Notes: a model not told the origin generated them from the letters alone. A stretch of DNA of 64,000 nucleotides from Gammaproteobacteria bacterium (GCA_014075255.1 CP046178.1:1692894-1756893), one strand, 5' to 3'. Shown: positions 44,759-53,649, counted from the first letter of the stretch. Translations and numbers: made by a program.

Positions 44759-45511
44759 TCAGCCCTGATCATGCACTTCGCATGGACTACGCATTTCTTC
44801 AGGTACATTAGGTGGACATACCCCACAAGCTTCATTTCCGGGAACCGCGAAATCTATTTTTCTTGGGTACGGTAAATCTAAGCTGTCCATCATATGTATA
44901 AATTCATTTCTTGGCATATCATTTCCCAGCCTTGGATTGCGCGCCTTCTCTTGCGCAATACTACTAATATGATGTCCAGAATAATCATGCCCAGGATAGA
45001 CTAAGGTTTCATCAGACAACGTAAACAACTTTTGTTGAATACTATCAAATAGCATTCCTGCATCACCAGATTGAAAATCGTTTCGGCCACACGCATCTAT
45101 TAGCAAGGCATCGCCTGTAAACACCATCTGTTGCGGTGCATGATCTATTAAATATGCATAGTGATGATCTGTATGTCCCGGCGTAAATAATGGATGTAGT
45201 TCTACTGAGCCAATACGGAAAACCTTACCCTCTTCTATCTGAATATCTGCACAAGGCAACTCAGCTTGTTTAGGATAAACAATTTCACTTCCAGTTACCG
45301 CCTTAAGCTTAGTTGCGCTAGTGAGATGGTCTGCGTGGATATGTGTATCGATCGTGTACGTGAGCTTCAACCCTAGCTGTTGAATGAGCTCTAGATCTCG
45401 CTTCATCGTTTCTAATACAGGATCAATTAACGCAACAACACCTTGCTCTTGGCAAGCAACAAGATAAGTATAGGTAGAGGAACTAGGTTCAAATAGTTGG
45501 CGAAAAATCAT
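44759..45511 (-). CDS. Persulfide dioxygenase-like metallo-beta-lactamase-fold protein (ETHE1 type)
   Basis: 250 residues. Mononuclear-iron MBL-fold enzyme expected to oxidise glutathione persulfide to sulfite and glutathione. Metal motifs are THIHADH at about 56-62, TPGHTDHHYAYL near 109-120, FTGDALLIDACGRNDFQ (metal Asp) and YPGHDYSGH. The GRNDFQSGD pattern is typical of ETHE1-like persulfide dioxygenases. A C-terminal extension has three cysteines (EACGVCPPN, SPCEV). It is 62 bp downstream of the ferritin-like gene on the same strand. Confidence 0.88.
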   Translation of the reverse strand: MIFRQLFEPSSSTYTYLVACQEQGVVALIDPVLETMKRDLELIQQLGLKLTYTIDTHIHADHLTSATKLKAVTGSEIVYPKQAELPCADIQIEEGKVFRIGSVELHPLFTPGHTDHHYAYLIDHAPQQMVFTGDALLIDACGRNDFQSGDAGMLFDSIQQKLFTLSDETLVYPGHDYSGHHISSIAQEKARNPRLGNDMPRNEFIHMMDSLDLPYPRKIDFAVPGNEACGVCPPNVPEEMRSPCEVHDQG

Positions 45512-45573
45512 AACTTTCTATTAATATATTTTAGATTCAAGCAATCTTTCATGCTCACTAGAGTTTTAAACCG

Positions 45574-45861
45574 TTATTTATGAGCGATTTCTTTATCAGT
45601 GAAAAGATAATCTTTTAACTCTTTATCCATGACAGGGTCTTTGCGACGTATCCATTCCAATACCATTGCTGCATGCTCTTTTTCCTCATCACGGTTATGC
45701 GCTAGGATGGCTTTCAAGTCAGCGTCTTTACAAGCATCTACACGTTGGTTATACCAATCCACGGCCTCGAGCTCTTCCATTAAAGATGTTATCGCACGGT
45801 GCATGTCACGCGTTTCATCCGATATTTCACCTATTGGTTCATGATAACCTTCATTTGCCAT
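45574..45861 (-). CDS. Encapsulated-ferritin-type (EncFtn) protein without encapsulin
   Basis: 95 residues with two helices carrying EELEAVDWYNQRV (29-41) and NRDEEKEHAAMVLEWIRR (56-73). These match the iron-binding helices of encapsulated ferritins such as that of Rhodospirillum rubrum, from memory. The Glu29/Glu30/Glu32 and Glu59/Glu60/Glu62/His63 region should form the ferroxidase site across a dimer. Known encapsulin cargo has a C-terminal extension with a targeting peptide; this protein ends at YLFTDKEIAHK with none. No encapsulin shell gene is found nearby. It may form a free annular ferritin. A strong GGAG ribosome site precedes it. Confidence 0.88.
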   Translation of the reverse strand: MANEGYHEPIGEISDETRDMHRAITSLMEELEAVDWYNQRVDACKDADLKAILAHNRDEEKEHAAMVLEWIRRKDPVMDKELKDYLFTDKEIAHK

Positions 45862-45950
45862 GCCGAACTCCTTAATATTTAATAACAGATCACATTTCTA
45901 GCATTTAGTTTACTAGACTATAAATATTTTCTCATAAAAAAAGCTATAAA

Positions 45951-47318
45951 ATGAATTACGAAGTTATCGATGCACATGTCTATCCCGATGGGCAATTGGA
46001 TGTTTTATCTAAAATTGAAGTAAGTCGATTACTCGACACTAGCCAAGGTGGTTTATACAGACTATTTCGTAATTCCTCACTAGCAGTACTGAATTGTGGA
46101 AATCCTCTTAATGATGGGAAAGAATTATTAGAACGATATCAATCATTTGACATCATCTTAATTCAAGAAGAAAAAGGTATTAGCCTAAAATTAAAAAATG
46201 CACCTGCCAGCGCATTTGTCGACAACACTATAATTAAAGGTATTGGTGAACATCTATTTGCAGTATTACGAGATATTATTTATGTAAATGATGAAATATA
46301 TTCAAACCCTAAACTGGATTTGAATACCTCAGAAGGAATCACTGATGCGGTATTTCACATTCTTCGTAATGCAGATGTACTGCAACCCAACACAGAACCT
46401 AACTTAGTCGTTTGTTGGGGTGGCCACTCAATTGGCAGAAAAGAATATGATTATTCTAAAGAAGTAGGCTACGAATTAGGCTTACGTGGCTTAAATATAT
46501 GCACAGGTTGTGGCCCCGGCGCAATGAAAGGTCCAATGAAAGGTGCCACCATTGGGCATGCCAAACAACGCATCAGAAGCTCACAGTATTTAGGACTAAC
46601 CGAGCCCGGAATTATTGCTGCTGAGCCACCTAACCCCATAGTGAATGACTTGGTTATATTACCTGACATTGAAAAACGTTTAGAAGCATTTGTACGTCTT
46701 GGACATGCCATGCTCGTGTTTCCTGGCGGCGTTGGCACTGCAGAAGAAATTTTCTATACCCTCGGTATTTTAATGCATCCGAGTAATCGGGATATTCCTT
46801 TCCCATTAATTTTTACCGGACCAGAAAGTGCAAAAGATTATTTTATGGAAATAGATAACTTTATCTTAAGCACTTTAGGCAAAGAAGCCCAAAAGTTTTA
46901 TAAACTTATCATTGCAGATTCTGAAGCGGTTGCCAAAGAAGTTCAAAATGGTATTAAAAAAGTCAGAAAATATCGTGAAAATAAAAATGACGCTTACTAC
47001 TTTAATTGGACACTCAACATAGACCCAATGATGCAAGTGCCCTTTATTCCTAACCATGAGAATATGCTGGCCTTACAGCTACACTTTAATCAAGAAAAAT
47101 ATCAGCTTGCCGCAAACATTCGTAACGCCTTATCAGGGATCGTTGCGGGCAATGTAAAAGAAGAAGGTATTAAAGCTATAGAAGAAAATGGTCCATTTAA
47201 AATCAAAGGTGATCAGGAAATATTGAAACCTTTATCTTTATTATTAGAATCTTTTGCAGCTATGCAGCGAATGAAAATTTCAAGTAACGGCTACATACCT
47301 TGCTATGAAATTGAATGA
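45951..47318 (+). CDS. ppnN: PpnN nucleotide 5'-monophosphate nucleosidase
   Basis: 455 residues, matching E. coli PpnN (YgdH). Cleaves purine and pyrimidine mononucleotides to base and ribose 5-phosphate and is controlled by (p)ppGpp. The central Rossmann region has VVCWGGHSIGRKEYDYSKEVGYELGLRG, CTGCGPGAMKGPMKGA, and the LOG-type active-site motif FPGGVGTAEEI near 262-272. The N-terminal part has the characteristic start NYEVIDAHVYP-G-LDVLSK. It diverges from the ferritin-like gene. Confidence 0.93.
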   Translation: MNYEVIDAHVYPDGQLDVLSKIEVSRLLDTSQGGLYRLFRNSSLAVLNCGNPLNDGKELLERYQSFDIILIQEEKGISLKLKNAPASAFVDNTIIKGIGEHLFAVLRDIIYVNDEIYSNPKLDLNTSEGITDAVFHILRNADVLQPNTEPNLVVCWGGHSIGRKEYDYSKEVGYELGLRGLNICTGCGPGAMKGPMKGATIGHAKQRIRSSQYLGLTEPGIIAAEPPNPIVNDLVILPDIEKRLEAFVRLGHAMLVFPGGVGTAEEIFYTLGILMHPSNRDIPFPLIFTGPESAKDYFMEIDNFILSTLGKEAQKFYKLIIADSEAVAKEVQNGIKKVRKYRENKNDAYYFNWTLNIDPMMQVPFIPNHENMLALQLHFNQEKYQLAANIRNALSGIVAGNVKEEGIKAIEENGPFKIKGDQEILKPLSLLLESFAAMQRMKISSNGYIPCYEIE

Positions 47319-47374
47319 ATAAAAAAAAGAGGCTTTTAACTTAGCGATGTAACGCACTAAAAATACAACAATCG

Positions 47375-47605
47375 TTACTTCCAAAAGTCCCAAATCTCGT
47401 GGTAAGTAACACCACCCCTAATAATAGTTCGTATCCCTGCATGCCGATTATGGTTCTGAACTTTATCAACAGCATAGTTATAAGCTTTAGAGCCATCAGT
47501 GCCCTCTCGCACACGAAAATGCGTCACCAAATGCCAACCCTGGTTATTTAACATAGCAGTATCTAAACCATTTAATGATTCAATTTCTGCAGAACTATCC
47601 GACAT
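47375..47605 (-). CDS. Small hypothetical protein
   Basis: 76 residues from ATG 47605, not recognised. Composition is protein-like (MLNNQGWHLVTHFRVREGTDGSKAYNYAVDKV), with no signal peptide. The ribosome site is weak (AAGG about 11 bases upstream). It converges on ppnN. The 277-bp stretch upstream of it (47606-47882) contains no further gene. Confidence 0.5.
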   Translation of the reverse strand: MSDSSAEIESLNGLDTAMLNNQGWHLVTHFRVREGTDGSKAYNYAVDKVQNHNRHAGIRTIIRGGVTYHEIWDFWK

Positions 47606-47882
47606 TGAATACCAACCTTGCTCTCGAAAATTAAAAATAAGTATATTAAATACAAATACTTATAATATTTATAGTATACATATGCCTTTTAGAAACTTTA
47701 GAGGCTTACCGATATTTAGTAGAAACTAAGCTACCAGTGGTTGCACACAACAACTATCGAAATTACAGCTAGTTATGAATAGAAATTCAATAAAATAATT
47801 AGCTTGAGTATTGCTAATTCTACTTTCAACCTACAAACATACGTTATGCACATCCATGTGTACGACTAGTGCAAAAATATAT

Positions 47883-48431
47883 TTATATCTTCCCATCCAA
47901 ACCCATTTGATAATACTTATGTGTAATCTCTTCTTGGTTCTCTAACAACCAATCAATACTGGGTTCATTATTCATTGCTTTATGAATAGCGCTTGCCATC
48001 GCTTTACGATGGATATCAAATAAAATTTTATGATCTAAGTCATCCGCTTTGGCTACTAAAGGATTCAACCAAACCGATACAATAATACCAATATCATTTG
48101 CTTTTTCTTTAGGGATGTCGCCTGCACGCACTGCATCTAATACACCATTTGCTATCGCGCCTTGAACCGTGCCCATTAAAATATTGGTATAGCGCTCGTC
48201 TTTAACCGTTACTTTACTTACCATCAAGGTTGCAGGGCGAACTTGGATATCTGTATTCATGATTGCAAGTACTCTTGAATGACCCTTAACTTGGTCTCCA
48301 AGTAATGTTGCAAATGCTGTGCCTACAGGACCATCTAGCTCACCAATTACAACTTCTGGCTCCGCAGCAGTTCCCGCTGGGCCACCAGCAACTAATGATT
48401 CACCTACTCGCATTCCAATTCTTCCAGACAT
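47883..48431 (-). CDS. Formaldehyde-activating enzyme (Fae) homologue lacking the catalytic histidine
   Basis: 182 residues with the Fae fold: MRVGESLVAGG, VVIGELDGPVGTAFATLLGDQ, RVLAIMNTDIQVRPATLMVSKVTVKDERY and a C-terminal helical part. In methylotroph Fae, which joins formaldehyde to tetrahydromethanopterin, a histidine lies six residues before the Gly of the DLIIG motif. In this protein the matching position is Glu24 (EPEVVIG), with two extra residues just before. No other methanopterin-pathway genes are in the window. It is 39 bp downstream of typA on the same strand. Probably a Fae-like protein with a different substrate or a sensing role. Confidence 0.85.
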   Translation of the reverse strand: MSGRIGMRVGESLVAGGPAGTAAEPEVVIGELDGPVGTAFATLLGDQVKGHSRVLAIMNTDIQVRPATLMVSKVTVKDERYTNILMGTVQGAIANGVLDAVRAGDIPKEKANDIGIIVSVWLNPLVAKADDLDHKILFDIHRKAMASAIHKAMNNEPSIDWLLENQEEITHKYYQMGLDGKI

Positions 48432-48470
48432 GTTATCGCTCTCCTATATAATTTAAAAACTTAATTTTAT

Positions 48471-50291
48471 TTAAGCTGCAGCACTTCGGCCCGCACGTTT
48501 ACGCTCAATCTCTTTAAGGTATTTTTTACGTAGACGTATATGATTTGGCGTTACTTCAACAAGCTCGTCTTCTTCGATAAATTCAAGGGCTTGTTCAAGA
48601 GTATGTTTAATTGGAGTGGTCAAGGTAATCGCTTCATCCGTTCCAGAGGCACGAACATTTGTCAGCTGTTTCCCTTTAATTGGATTCACGGCTAGATCGT
48701 TATCGCGGTTATGAATACCAATTATCATACCTTCATATACTTCAATCGCAGGACCAATGATTAAACGCCCTCTTTCTTGTAATGCATAGAGTGAATAACC
48801 AAGCGCTTTACCTGACACCATTGAAACCAATACGCCATTTTGACGCTTAGCAACCGGACCAGCCTTCACGGGTCCATAATGATCAAATATATGCGTCATG
48901 ATTCCACCACCTGATGTCATCGTCATAAACTGGGAACGAAACCCAATCAATCCGCGTGCAGGAACAATAAATTCAAGTCGAATTCGGCCTTTACCATCTG
49001 GCACCATATTTTTAATTTCAGCACGTCTCTCACCAAGTTCTTCAAGCACTGAGCCCTGATGTTCCGTTTCACAATCAATCACCAACTGCTCATACGGTTC
49101 GTGCATGACTCCATCAATCTCTTTGCGTATCACTTCAGGTCGCGATACACCCAACTCAAAACCCTCACGACGCATCGATTCGATTAATACACTTAAGTGC
49201 AATTCACCACGCCCAGATACCTTAAACTTATCCGCTGTGTCGCCCTCTGCTACGCGTAAAGCCACGTTATGAATCAACTCTTTATCTAGCCTTTCTCTAA
49301 TATTACGACTGGTTACATATTTTCCATCTTGTCCAGCAAACGGTGAGTCGTTCACTTGAAACGTCATGCTGATCGTAGGTTCATCTACAGATAACGGCGG
49401 CATAGCTTCGATCGCATCGGGAGAACAAATGGTGTCCGAGATATTTAAACCGTCGATGCCAGTGATACATATAATCTCGCCAGCTTCAGCTTGCTCTACA
49501 TCTACACGATCTAAGCCATGGTAGGTCATTACGTTGAGAATTTTTCCATTGCGAGATTTATCATCTGAGCTTGCAATAGCAATTTGCATATTTCTTTTGA
49601 TCACTCCTCGAGTGATACGGCCTACACCAATCACGCCAACATAGCTGTTGTAGTCCAGCGCGCTAATTTGCATTTGCAATGGGCCACTTGAATTCACTTC
49701 TGGCGCAGGCACTTTATCAATAATTAAATCTAACATCGGCGTCATGTCTTCATGCATGGCATCTACTTCCAACCCTGCAATACCTTCCAATGCTGAGGCA
49801 TACACGACGGGAAAATCTAATTGTTCGTCTGTCGCGCCTAAGCGATCAAACAAATCAAATACTTGGTCTACTACCCAGTCAGGCCGCGAACCATCACGAT
49901 CTACTTTATTGATAACGACGATAGGTTTTAAACCACGCTCGAATGCTTTTTGCGTAACAAAACGAGTTTGCGGCATAGGCCCGTCAACTGCGTCCACTAA
50001 CAATAAAACACTATCCACCATCGATAACACACGTTCTACTTCACCACCAAAATCAGCATGTCCAGGTGTATCCACAATATTTATACGATGATCTTTCCAT
50101 GAGATCGCAGTATTTTTTGCCAGAATAGTAATACCACGCTCACGCTCTTGGTCATTAGAATCCATGACGCGCTCCGCATCCATGCTTTTACGATCCAAGG
50201 TGCCAGACTGTGCTAATAACTTATCAACCAGAGTGGTTTTTCCATGATCTACGTGAGCAATAATTGCAATATTTCTTAACGATTCAGACAA
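48471..50291 (-). CDS. typA: TypA/BipA ribosome-associated GTPase
   Basis: 606-residue translational GTPase involved in ribosome assembly and stress adaptation. G motifs are [15 protein letters not shown] at about 11-25, the effector region [30 protein letters not shown] and [15 protein letters not shown]. The C-terminal domain has [12 protein letters not shown] and ends with a basic tail. Likely co-transcribed with the Fae-like gene. Confidence 0.97.
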   Translation of the reverse strand: MSESLRNIAIIAHVDHGKTTLVDKLLAQSGTLDRKSMDAERVMDSNDQERERGITILAKNTAISWKDHRINIVDTPGHADFGGEVERVLSMVDSVLLLVDAVDGPMPQTRFVTQKAFERGLKPIVVINKVDRDGSRPDWVVDQVFDLFDRLGATDEQLDFPVVYASALEGIAGLEVDAMHEDMTPMLDLIIDKVPAPEVNSSGPLQMQISALDYNSYVGVIGVGRITRGVIKRNMQIAIASSDDKSRNGKILNVMTYHGLDRVDVEQAEAGEIICITGIDGLNISDTICSPDAIEAMPPLSVDEPTISMTFQVNDSPFAGQDGKYVTSRNIRERLDKELIHNVALRVAEGDTADKFKVSGRGELHLSVLIESMRREGFELGVSRPEVIRKEIDGVMHEPYEQLVIDCETEHQGSVLEELGERRAEIKNMVPDGKGRIRLEFIVPARGLIGFRSQFMTMTSGGGIMTHIFDHYGPVKAGPVAKRQNGVLVSMVSGKALGYSLYALQERGRLIIGPAIEVYEGMIIGIHNRDNDLAVNPIKGKQLTNVRASGTDEAITLTTPIKHTLEQALEFIEEDELVEVTPNHIRLRKKYLKEIERKRAGRSAAA

Positions 50292-50505
50292 AATTAATTC
50301 CAGTGTTTTTGAATTTGATAATCAGTGGCCCAGCCTCTAGCCGGGGCTGAAATATGCCTGAATCTGTCTGAAAATAGTACATTTCATTCTGAATAGAGCA
50401 GCGCTGGAATCACCCAAATATGCCTAAAATGTGAAGTTAAACTAACGTTTCGTCGGAAATGACGATATAAGACTTATTAATTGTGCCAAATAATCTAAAA
50501 ATATA

Positions 50506-50877
50506 TTATTTGTAGGTTCTTTTTGCCGGAATCACATTCCTAATCCCACCCCTAGGGTCTTCAACATCTCCCTCATATCTAGGGATCAAATGAATATGAG
50601 TATGCGGTACAGATTGCCCCGCAATTTTACTTACATTAATACCAATATTATAGGAATCTGGCTGGTGATCTTTTTCCACCATTTGCTTAGCACGATGTAC
50701 GTTCTCCCATAACTCTGTTATTTCTTCATGCATGCAATCAAAGTAGTTGGGTACATGTCGGTTTGGAATGATAAGCAGGTGGCCAGGAGATGCAGGATAT
50801 TTATCCTGACTAATAAACGTTAGATCACCCTGATAAACAAGATCAAGTTTTCTACAAAAAATACAATCGGTAGACAT
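50506..50877 (-). CDS. HIT-family nucleotide hydrolase/transferase
   Basis: 123 residues. The active-site motif HTHIHLIPRY lies near 93-102, the start CIFCRKLD carries the zinc-type cysteines, and YPASPGHLLIIPNRHVPNYFD is the typical HIT beta-sheet segment. Histidine-triad proteins hydrolyse nucleoside phosphoramidates or dinucleotides. It is alone between the typA leader and a repeat region. Confidence 0.92.
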   Translation of the reverse strand: MSTDCIFCRKLDLVYQGDLTFISQDKYPASPGHLLIIPNRHVPNYFDCMHEEITELWENVHRAKQMVEKDHQPDSYNIGINVSKIAGQSVPHTHIHLIPRYEGDVEDPRGGIRNVIPAKRTYK

Positions 50878-50879
50878 AG

Positions 50880-51030
50880 CAAGTAATATAAAATTTGAAT
50901 GGAGGCCTGAAGGACAAAATTGCCAGGAGCAATTTTTGAACAGCCATAGACTGACCTGAAGGGTAAACTACATGGACGTAGTGAGCAATTGAACCATCTA
51001 CACGAGGATGTACCCTCCACCGATCATTTA
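50880..51030 (+). repeat. Second cluster of modular hairpins with purine-rich GGA loops
   Basis: The 436-bp gap 50878-51313 has no convincing gene. Its first part contains several perfect small hairpins on the plus strand: AAATTGC-cagga-GCAATTT (50917-50935), CTAC-atggac-GTAG (50968-50981) and TACA-cgagga-TGTA (50999-51012). The loops share GGA, as in the cluster at 13398-13572, which suggests one repeat family. The rest of the gap, 51031-51313, is not repetitive, and the minus-strand frame across it is not supported as a gene. Confidence 0.45.
50981..51020 (+). repeat. Degenerate direct repeat of part of the tRNA-Phe gene (possible attachment-site remnant)
   Basis: Aligned without gaps at an offset of 5550 bp, 31 of 40 bases match 56531-56570 inside the tRNA-Phe gene; within the core, 21 of 24 match, including AATTGAACCA and ACACGAGGAT. 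The copy is in direct orientation and covers the T arm, variable region and part of the anticodon arm. The match stops short of the last ten bases at the tRNA 3' end. It overlaps the hairpin cluster, so common descent with the repeat is an alternative to an att site. Confidence 0.45.
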
Positions 51031-51313
51031 GTATCACACCAAGCCTGCACAGGTGTTACAGCTCACGTGCTTACTGGTATCCATCTTTCCACCGCCATGC
51101 CCACCCAAACGACGTATATGAACCCGACTTACACCGTACCTATTGAATAAAATCGCACCTGGGATAAGTTGTTGGAATATCAACTTAACCTCAAGGTGGA
51201 GATTCCCAGATGCAATAAACCTAATTAAATAGGTGTCACGCCAAAGCTGTACACCAGATGGACGTTGGAAATAAGTCCTGACATACACAACACTCAGCGC
51301 GACATAACTCAGT

Positions 51314-51952
51314 TTAAAAGTTATATAAAATGCCAAGCGTGAAACTGTTGGTTGACACATCTTCAAACTCATCGAAATACTCCCACTCACCTCGGATACC
51401 AAAGCCACTTTGGGAATACCAAGTAGCGCCAGCACCGAATGTGAATACTTCATCATCAAAATCATCTGATGCAACTAGCGGCCCACCGGCAAGACCTGAA
51501 GGATCTACGACTATCTCTGCATCTGCTTCGATAAACGCAATGCCAGCACTTGCAAAGAAGTCATAGTTAGATACTTGATATCTGCCAATAAGTTTTGCAC
51601 TGAATGCTTGTATGTCGTCAACTTCTGTTGTTGCTAAATCAACAGCAGCACCAGTAGCATTCACTTCACCATCAAGAGAACCTAAATCGTGATAGCCAAT
51701 TTCGAAACCAAAGTTCTTAACAAAGTTATACCCTGCAAAAACTTTGAATCCTGTATCATCGTCGTCTATGTCTGCTGAAAATGGAGGACCAGCTATGCCC
51801 TCTAAATCATCCTCGAGATCGTCCACGTCAAAGTAATTTTGACTTACCCCGACGCCTGCATAAAATCCCGTGTCTGATCTTTCAGCATGGGCTATTGTTA
51901 TCGTGCTAGTTATGGATATTAGAAATAACGTCAATACAAAATGTATCTTCAT
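51314..51952 (-). CDS. OmpA-like outer-membrane beta-barrel protein
   Basis: 212 residues. A signal peptide (FVLTLFLISITSTITIAHA, about 5-23) is followed by an eight-stranded-barrel pattern: GFYAGVGVSQNYF, FKVFAGYNFVKNFGFEIGYHDLGS, FSAKLIGRYQVSNYDFFASAGIAFI, FTFGAGATWYSQSGFGIRGEWEYF and a final strand ending in Phe (SFTLGILYNF). It has acidic, Asp-rich loops. No C-terminal peptidoglycan-binding domain. The function (porin, adhesin or structural) is not determined. Confidence 0.87.
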   Translation of the reverse strand: MKIHFVLTLFLISITSTITIAHAERSDTGFYAGVGVSQNYFDVDDLEDDLEGIAGPPFSADIDDDDTGFKVFAGYNFVKNFGFEIGYHDLGSLDGEVNATGAAVDLATTEVDDIQAFSAKLIGRYQVSNYDFFASAGIAFIEADAEIVVDPSGLAGGPLVASDDFDDEVFTFGAGATWYSQSGFGIRGEWEYFDEFEDVSTNSFTLGILYNF

Positions 51953-52015
51953 TGCTTACTCCCTATTTAAGTTAACGTGATTTCCAACGTCCATTAACAC
52001 CAGTTGACATAAGGT

Positions 52016-52081
52016 GATCTCAGGTTCGTTTGGAGTTGGGGACAATGAATCTATCTCCCTTAATTTGACGAACCTGAGATC
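52016..52081. repeat. Perfect 14-bp inverted repeat with 38-bp spacer
   Basis: GATCTCAGGTTCGT (52016-52029) and ACGAACCTGAGATC (52068-52081) are perfect reverse complements. There is no T run after either arm. It lies between the start of the barrel-protein gene and the end of the small gene at 52111. It could be an operator, a long hairpin in the barrel-gene leader, or ends of a small lost element. Confidence 0.75.
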
Positions 52082-52110
52082 TAAACTCATGGTTTTTTAT
52101 CAGTAATTAC

Positions 52111-52326
52111 CTAGTCTTCCTTCGGATGTGTTCTTACGTGAATAATTTCTTCTACCGCTTTCATATATGCGGCGCGTTCGGTAGCTTGTGCATGAAACCA
52201 TTTGTTGACATAAACCAAATCATTTTCTTTCACTGCAAGTTCGTTTCTTTTTTTAAGGTTCTCATTGACCAACCCTACAAAGGCGTTATAGTTATGCGTG
52301 AACTTAAACATGGCATAGTGAATCAA
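52111..52326 (-). CDS. Small hypothetical protein coupled to the winged-helix gene
   Basis: 71 residues, helical and basic (FVGLVNENLKKRNELAVKENDLVYVNKWFHAQATERAAYMKAVEEIIHV). Not recognised. The start overlaps the stop of the upstream gene by four bases (ATGA at 52326-52323), so it is translationally coupled to it. The coupled pair looks like a mobile-element or regulatory unit. Confidence 0.6.
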   Translation of the reverse strand: MIHYAMFKFTHNYNAFVGLVNENLKKRNELAVKENDLVYVNKWFHAQATERAAYMKAVEEIIHVRTHPKED

Positions 52327-52745
52327 GAGTCTTGGTTAGAATTCTCATATTTTCGATCATTCAGTGTAGGTAACTCACTTAATACGCGATTGGCTAATAC
52401 ACCGCATAATTTTTCTCCGCGCTCATTGAGAAAAAGATGTTTCGTTTTACTGTCAAATTCATTTTCTTCTTCATAGATCAAATCAAAGCCCGGTAGTCGT
52501 TGTTTATTGTCACGGTCACGATCAAAGGCGTATTTAGTTAAATCTCCTACATAACGTTTGGTAGTGGTTAATGCTTGCGGAGCGAGCGCTTCATTAATTT
52601 GTTTGCGTGTTATGCCTTTTTGTAAACTAATCAGAAATAAAATGTCTAAATGATGTGCATTAAATGTTTTATTTACAAATTGTTGTGCGGCATGAATGCA
52701 TCCACGCAATTTATCAATCGCAATCAACTGTTCCTTCGTTAACAT
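52323..52745 (-). CDS. Winged-helix (MarR-like) DNA-binding protein
   Basis: 140 residues. FVNKTFNAHHLDILFLISLQKGITRKQINEALAPQALTTTKRYVGDLTKY has the helix-turn-helix layout of MarR-type regulators, and GFDLIYEEENEFDSKTKHLFLNERGEKLCGVL forms the wing and following helix. Predicted to bind DNA. Its promoter on the minus strand (52862-52892) shares a sequence with the MerR promoter further along. Divergent from the small exported-protein genes. Confidence 0.72.
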   Translation of the reverse strand: MLTKEQLIAIDKLRGCIHAAQQFVNKTFNAHHLDILFLISLQKGITRKQINEALAPQALTTTKRYVGDLTKYAFDRDRDNKQRLPGFDLIYEEENEFDSKTKHLFLNERGEKLCGVLANRVLSELPTLNDRKYENSNQDS

Positions 52746-52802
52746 CAGTAATTCATATCATCAATTAAATTAGGTTATTTATACTGTTAATTCGATTCCA
52801 TA

Positions 52803-52823
52803 GGACTTAGTCCAAATTTGGAC
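52803..52823. promoter_or_regulatory. Palindromic operator-like site, copy 1
   Basis: GTCCAAATTTGGAC (52810-52823) is a perfect 14-bp palindrome; it overlaps a second palindrome GGACT-T-AGTCC (52803-52813). A near copy, GTCCAAATCTGGAC, lies at 53908-53921 upstream of the MerR gene. Probably a dimer-binding site for one of the local regulators. Confidence 0.55.
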
Positions 52824-52861
52824 AATTAAAAACTTAATGATAGTTAATAGAATTTTTATTA

Positions 52862-52892
52862 AGTATGTGTCTTGTCCTAAGTCTAGAGTCAA
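52862..52892 (-). promoter_or_regulatory. Predicted promoter for the winged-helix operon, 19-bp spacer
   Basis: Reading the minus strand, TTGACT at 52892-52887 and CATACT at 52867-52862 are 19 bp apart, the unusual spacing of MerR-controlled promoters. The ten bases TTGACTCTAG are identical to those at the MerR promoter (53977-53986). It lies within a 311-bp gap (52746-53056) that contains no gene. Confidence 0.5.
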
Positions 52893-52920
52893 TGTTTATT
52901 TTTTATTAAATAATTCTTTA

Positions 52921-52932
52921 TAAACTCTGGAC
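52921..52932 (-). promoter_or_regulatory. Half-site repeat shared with the MerR promoter
   Basis: TAAACTCTGGAC here is the exact reverse complement of 53992-54003, which forms the right half of the predicted MerR operator and its -10 region. It lies between the divergent winged-helix and exported-protein genes, about 125 bp before the latter. Confidence 0.5.
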
Positions 52933-53056
52933 ATATACAGACTTATGATAGGCGACCAGTTAATAGTTAAACGTAAACGCTTAGGGTATTAGCAAACGTA
53001 AATGCAAATGCTCTAGGTATAAATAGAGCAACATTTACCGAACAAGAAAATTCATA

Positions 53057-53308
53057 ATGAAAAAACTAATGCGATGGATTGCGTTACTTATAATATTTAC
53101 TACAGGTGAAGTGCTTGCGCATGGCGGTGGACTAAATACATGTGGCGGCCACAATAATCGTAAGACGGGTAACTACCATGTGCACCGTATGAACCTACAT
53201 TGTGCATGCCATCCTGAGCAACAACAGTGCAAGGGAAGTGAAGATGATAAGGCTGCAAAATATATTAAATACTTACAGGATCATGGATACGAAGTTAAAA
53301 AGAAATGA
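53057..53308 (+). CDS. Small exported His/Cys-rich protein (YHYH-like motif)
   Basis: 83 residues. A signal peptide ends at VLAHGG (about 20-22). The mature start HGGGLNTCGGHNNRKTGNYHVHRMNLHCACHPEQQQC has the G-C-x-H...R-x-TG-x-YH-x-H pattern of small secreted proteins often found beside nucleases, with many potential metal ligands. The next gene overlaps by four bases. Confidence 0.75.
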   Translation: MKKLMRWIALLIIFTTGEVLAHGGGLNTCGGHNNRKTGNYHVHRMNLHCACHPEQQQCKGSEDDKAAKYIKYLQDHGYEVKKK

Positions 53309-53640
53309 AATACATGATTGCTTTAATTTTAATGCTCACGGCAGTCCATGCATCAGAGCGCGATGTGGTAGATCGTGAATGTAAAGGCAAGGCCGAGGTA
53401 ACACTGCGCGACAAAACGCGTGTCGATTGCTTAACTAAAGATGTGGCTTACGAGTTCGACTTCGCTGAGAAATGGGCGGAATGCTTAACACAAGCGTTAC
53501 ATTACGGCATGTTTACCAACAGAAAGGGCGCATGTGTTCTGATTTACAAAAAACCAGAAGATTTCAAATTTTTTAATCGCGCACAGAATTTAGTCTGGTA
53601 CTACGGACTACCAATAGAACTAACTCATATAAACGAATAG
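53305..53640 (+). CDS. Small exported protein with CRGKAEV-like core
   Basis: 111 residues. Signal peptide MKYMIALILMLTAVHA, then ECKGKAEVTLRDKTRVDCLTKDVAYEFDFAEKWAECLTQALHYGMFTNRKGACVLIYKK. This core resembles small uncharacterised proteins common on mobile elements, with acidic and Lys residues placed like those of a PD-(D/E)XK nuclease fold; that is an inference. Overlaps the upstream gene (ATGA at 53305-53308), so the two are coupled. Confidence 0.72.
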   Translation: MKYMIALILMLTAVHASERDVVDRECKGKAEVTLRDKTRVDCLTKDVAYEFDFAEKWAECLTQALHYGMFTNRKGACVLIYKKPEDFKFFNRAQNLVWYYGLPIELTHINE

Positions 53641-53649
53641 GAACCAACT

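Noticed and set aside
51034-51474. Minus-strand open frame of 146 codons overlapping the barrel-protein gene
   Set aside because: It lies across the 3' part of a well-supported outer-membrane gene in another frame, has no recognised motif, and its start falls inside that gene.
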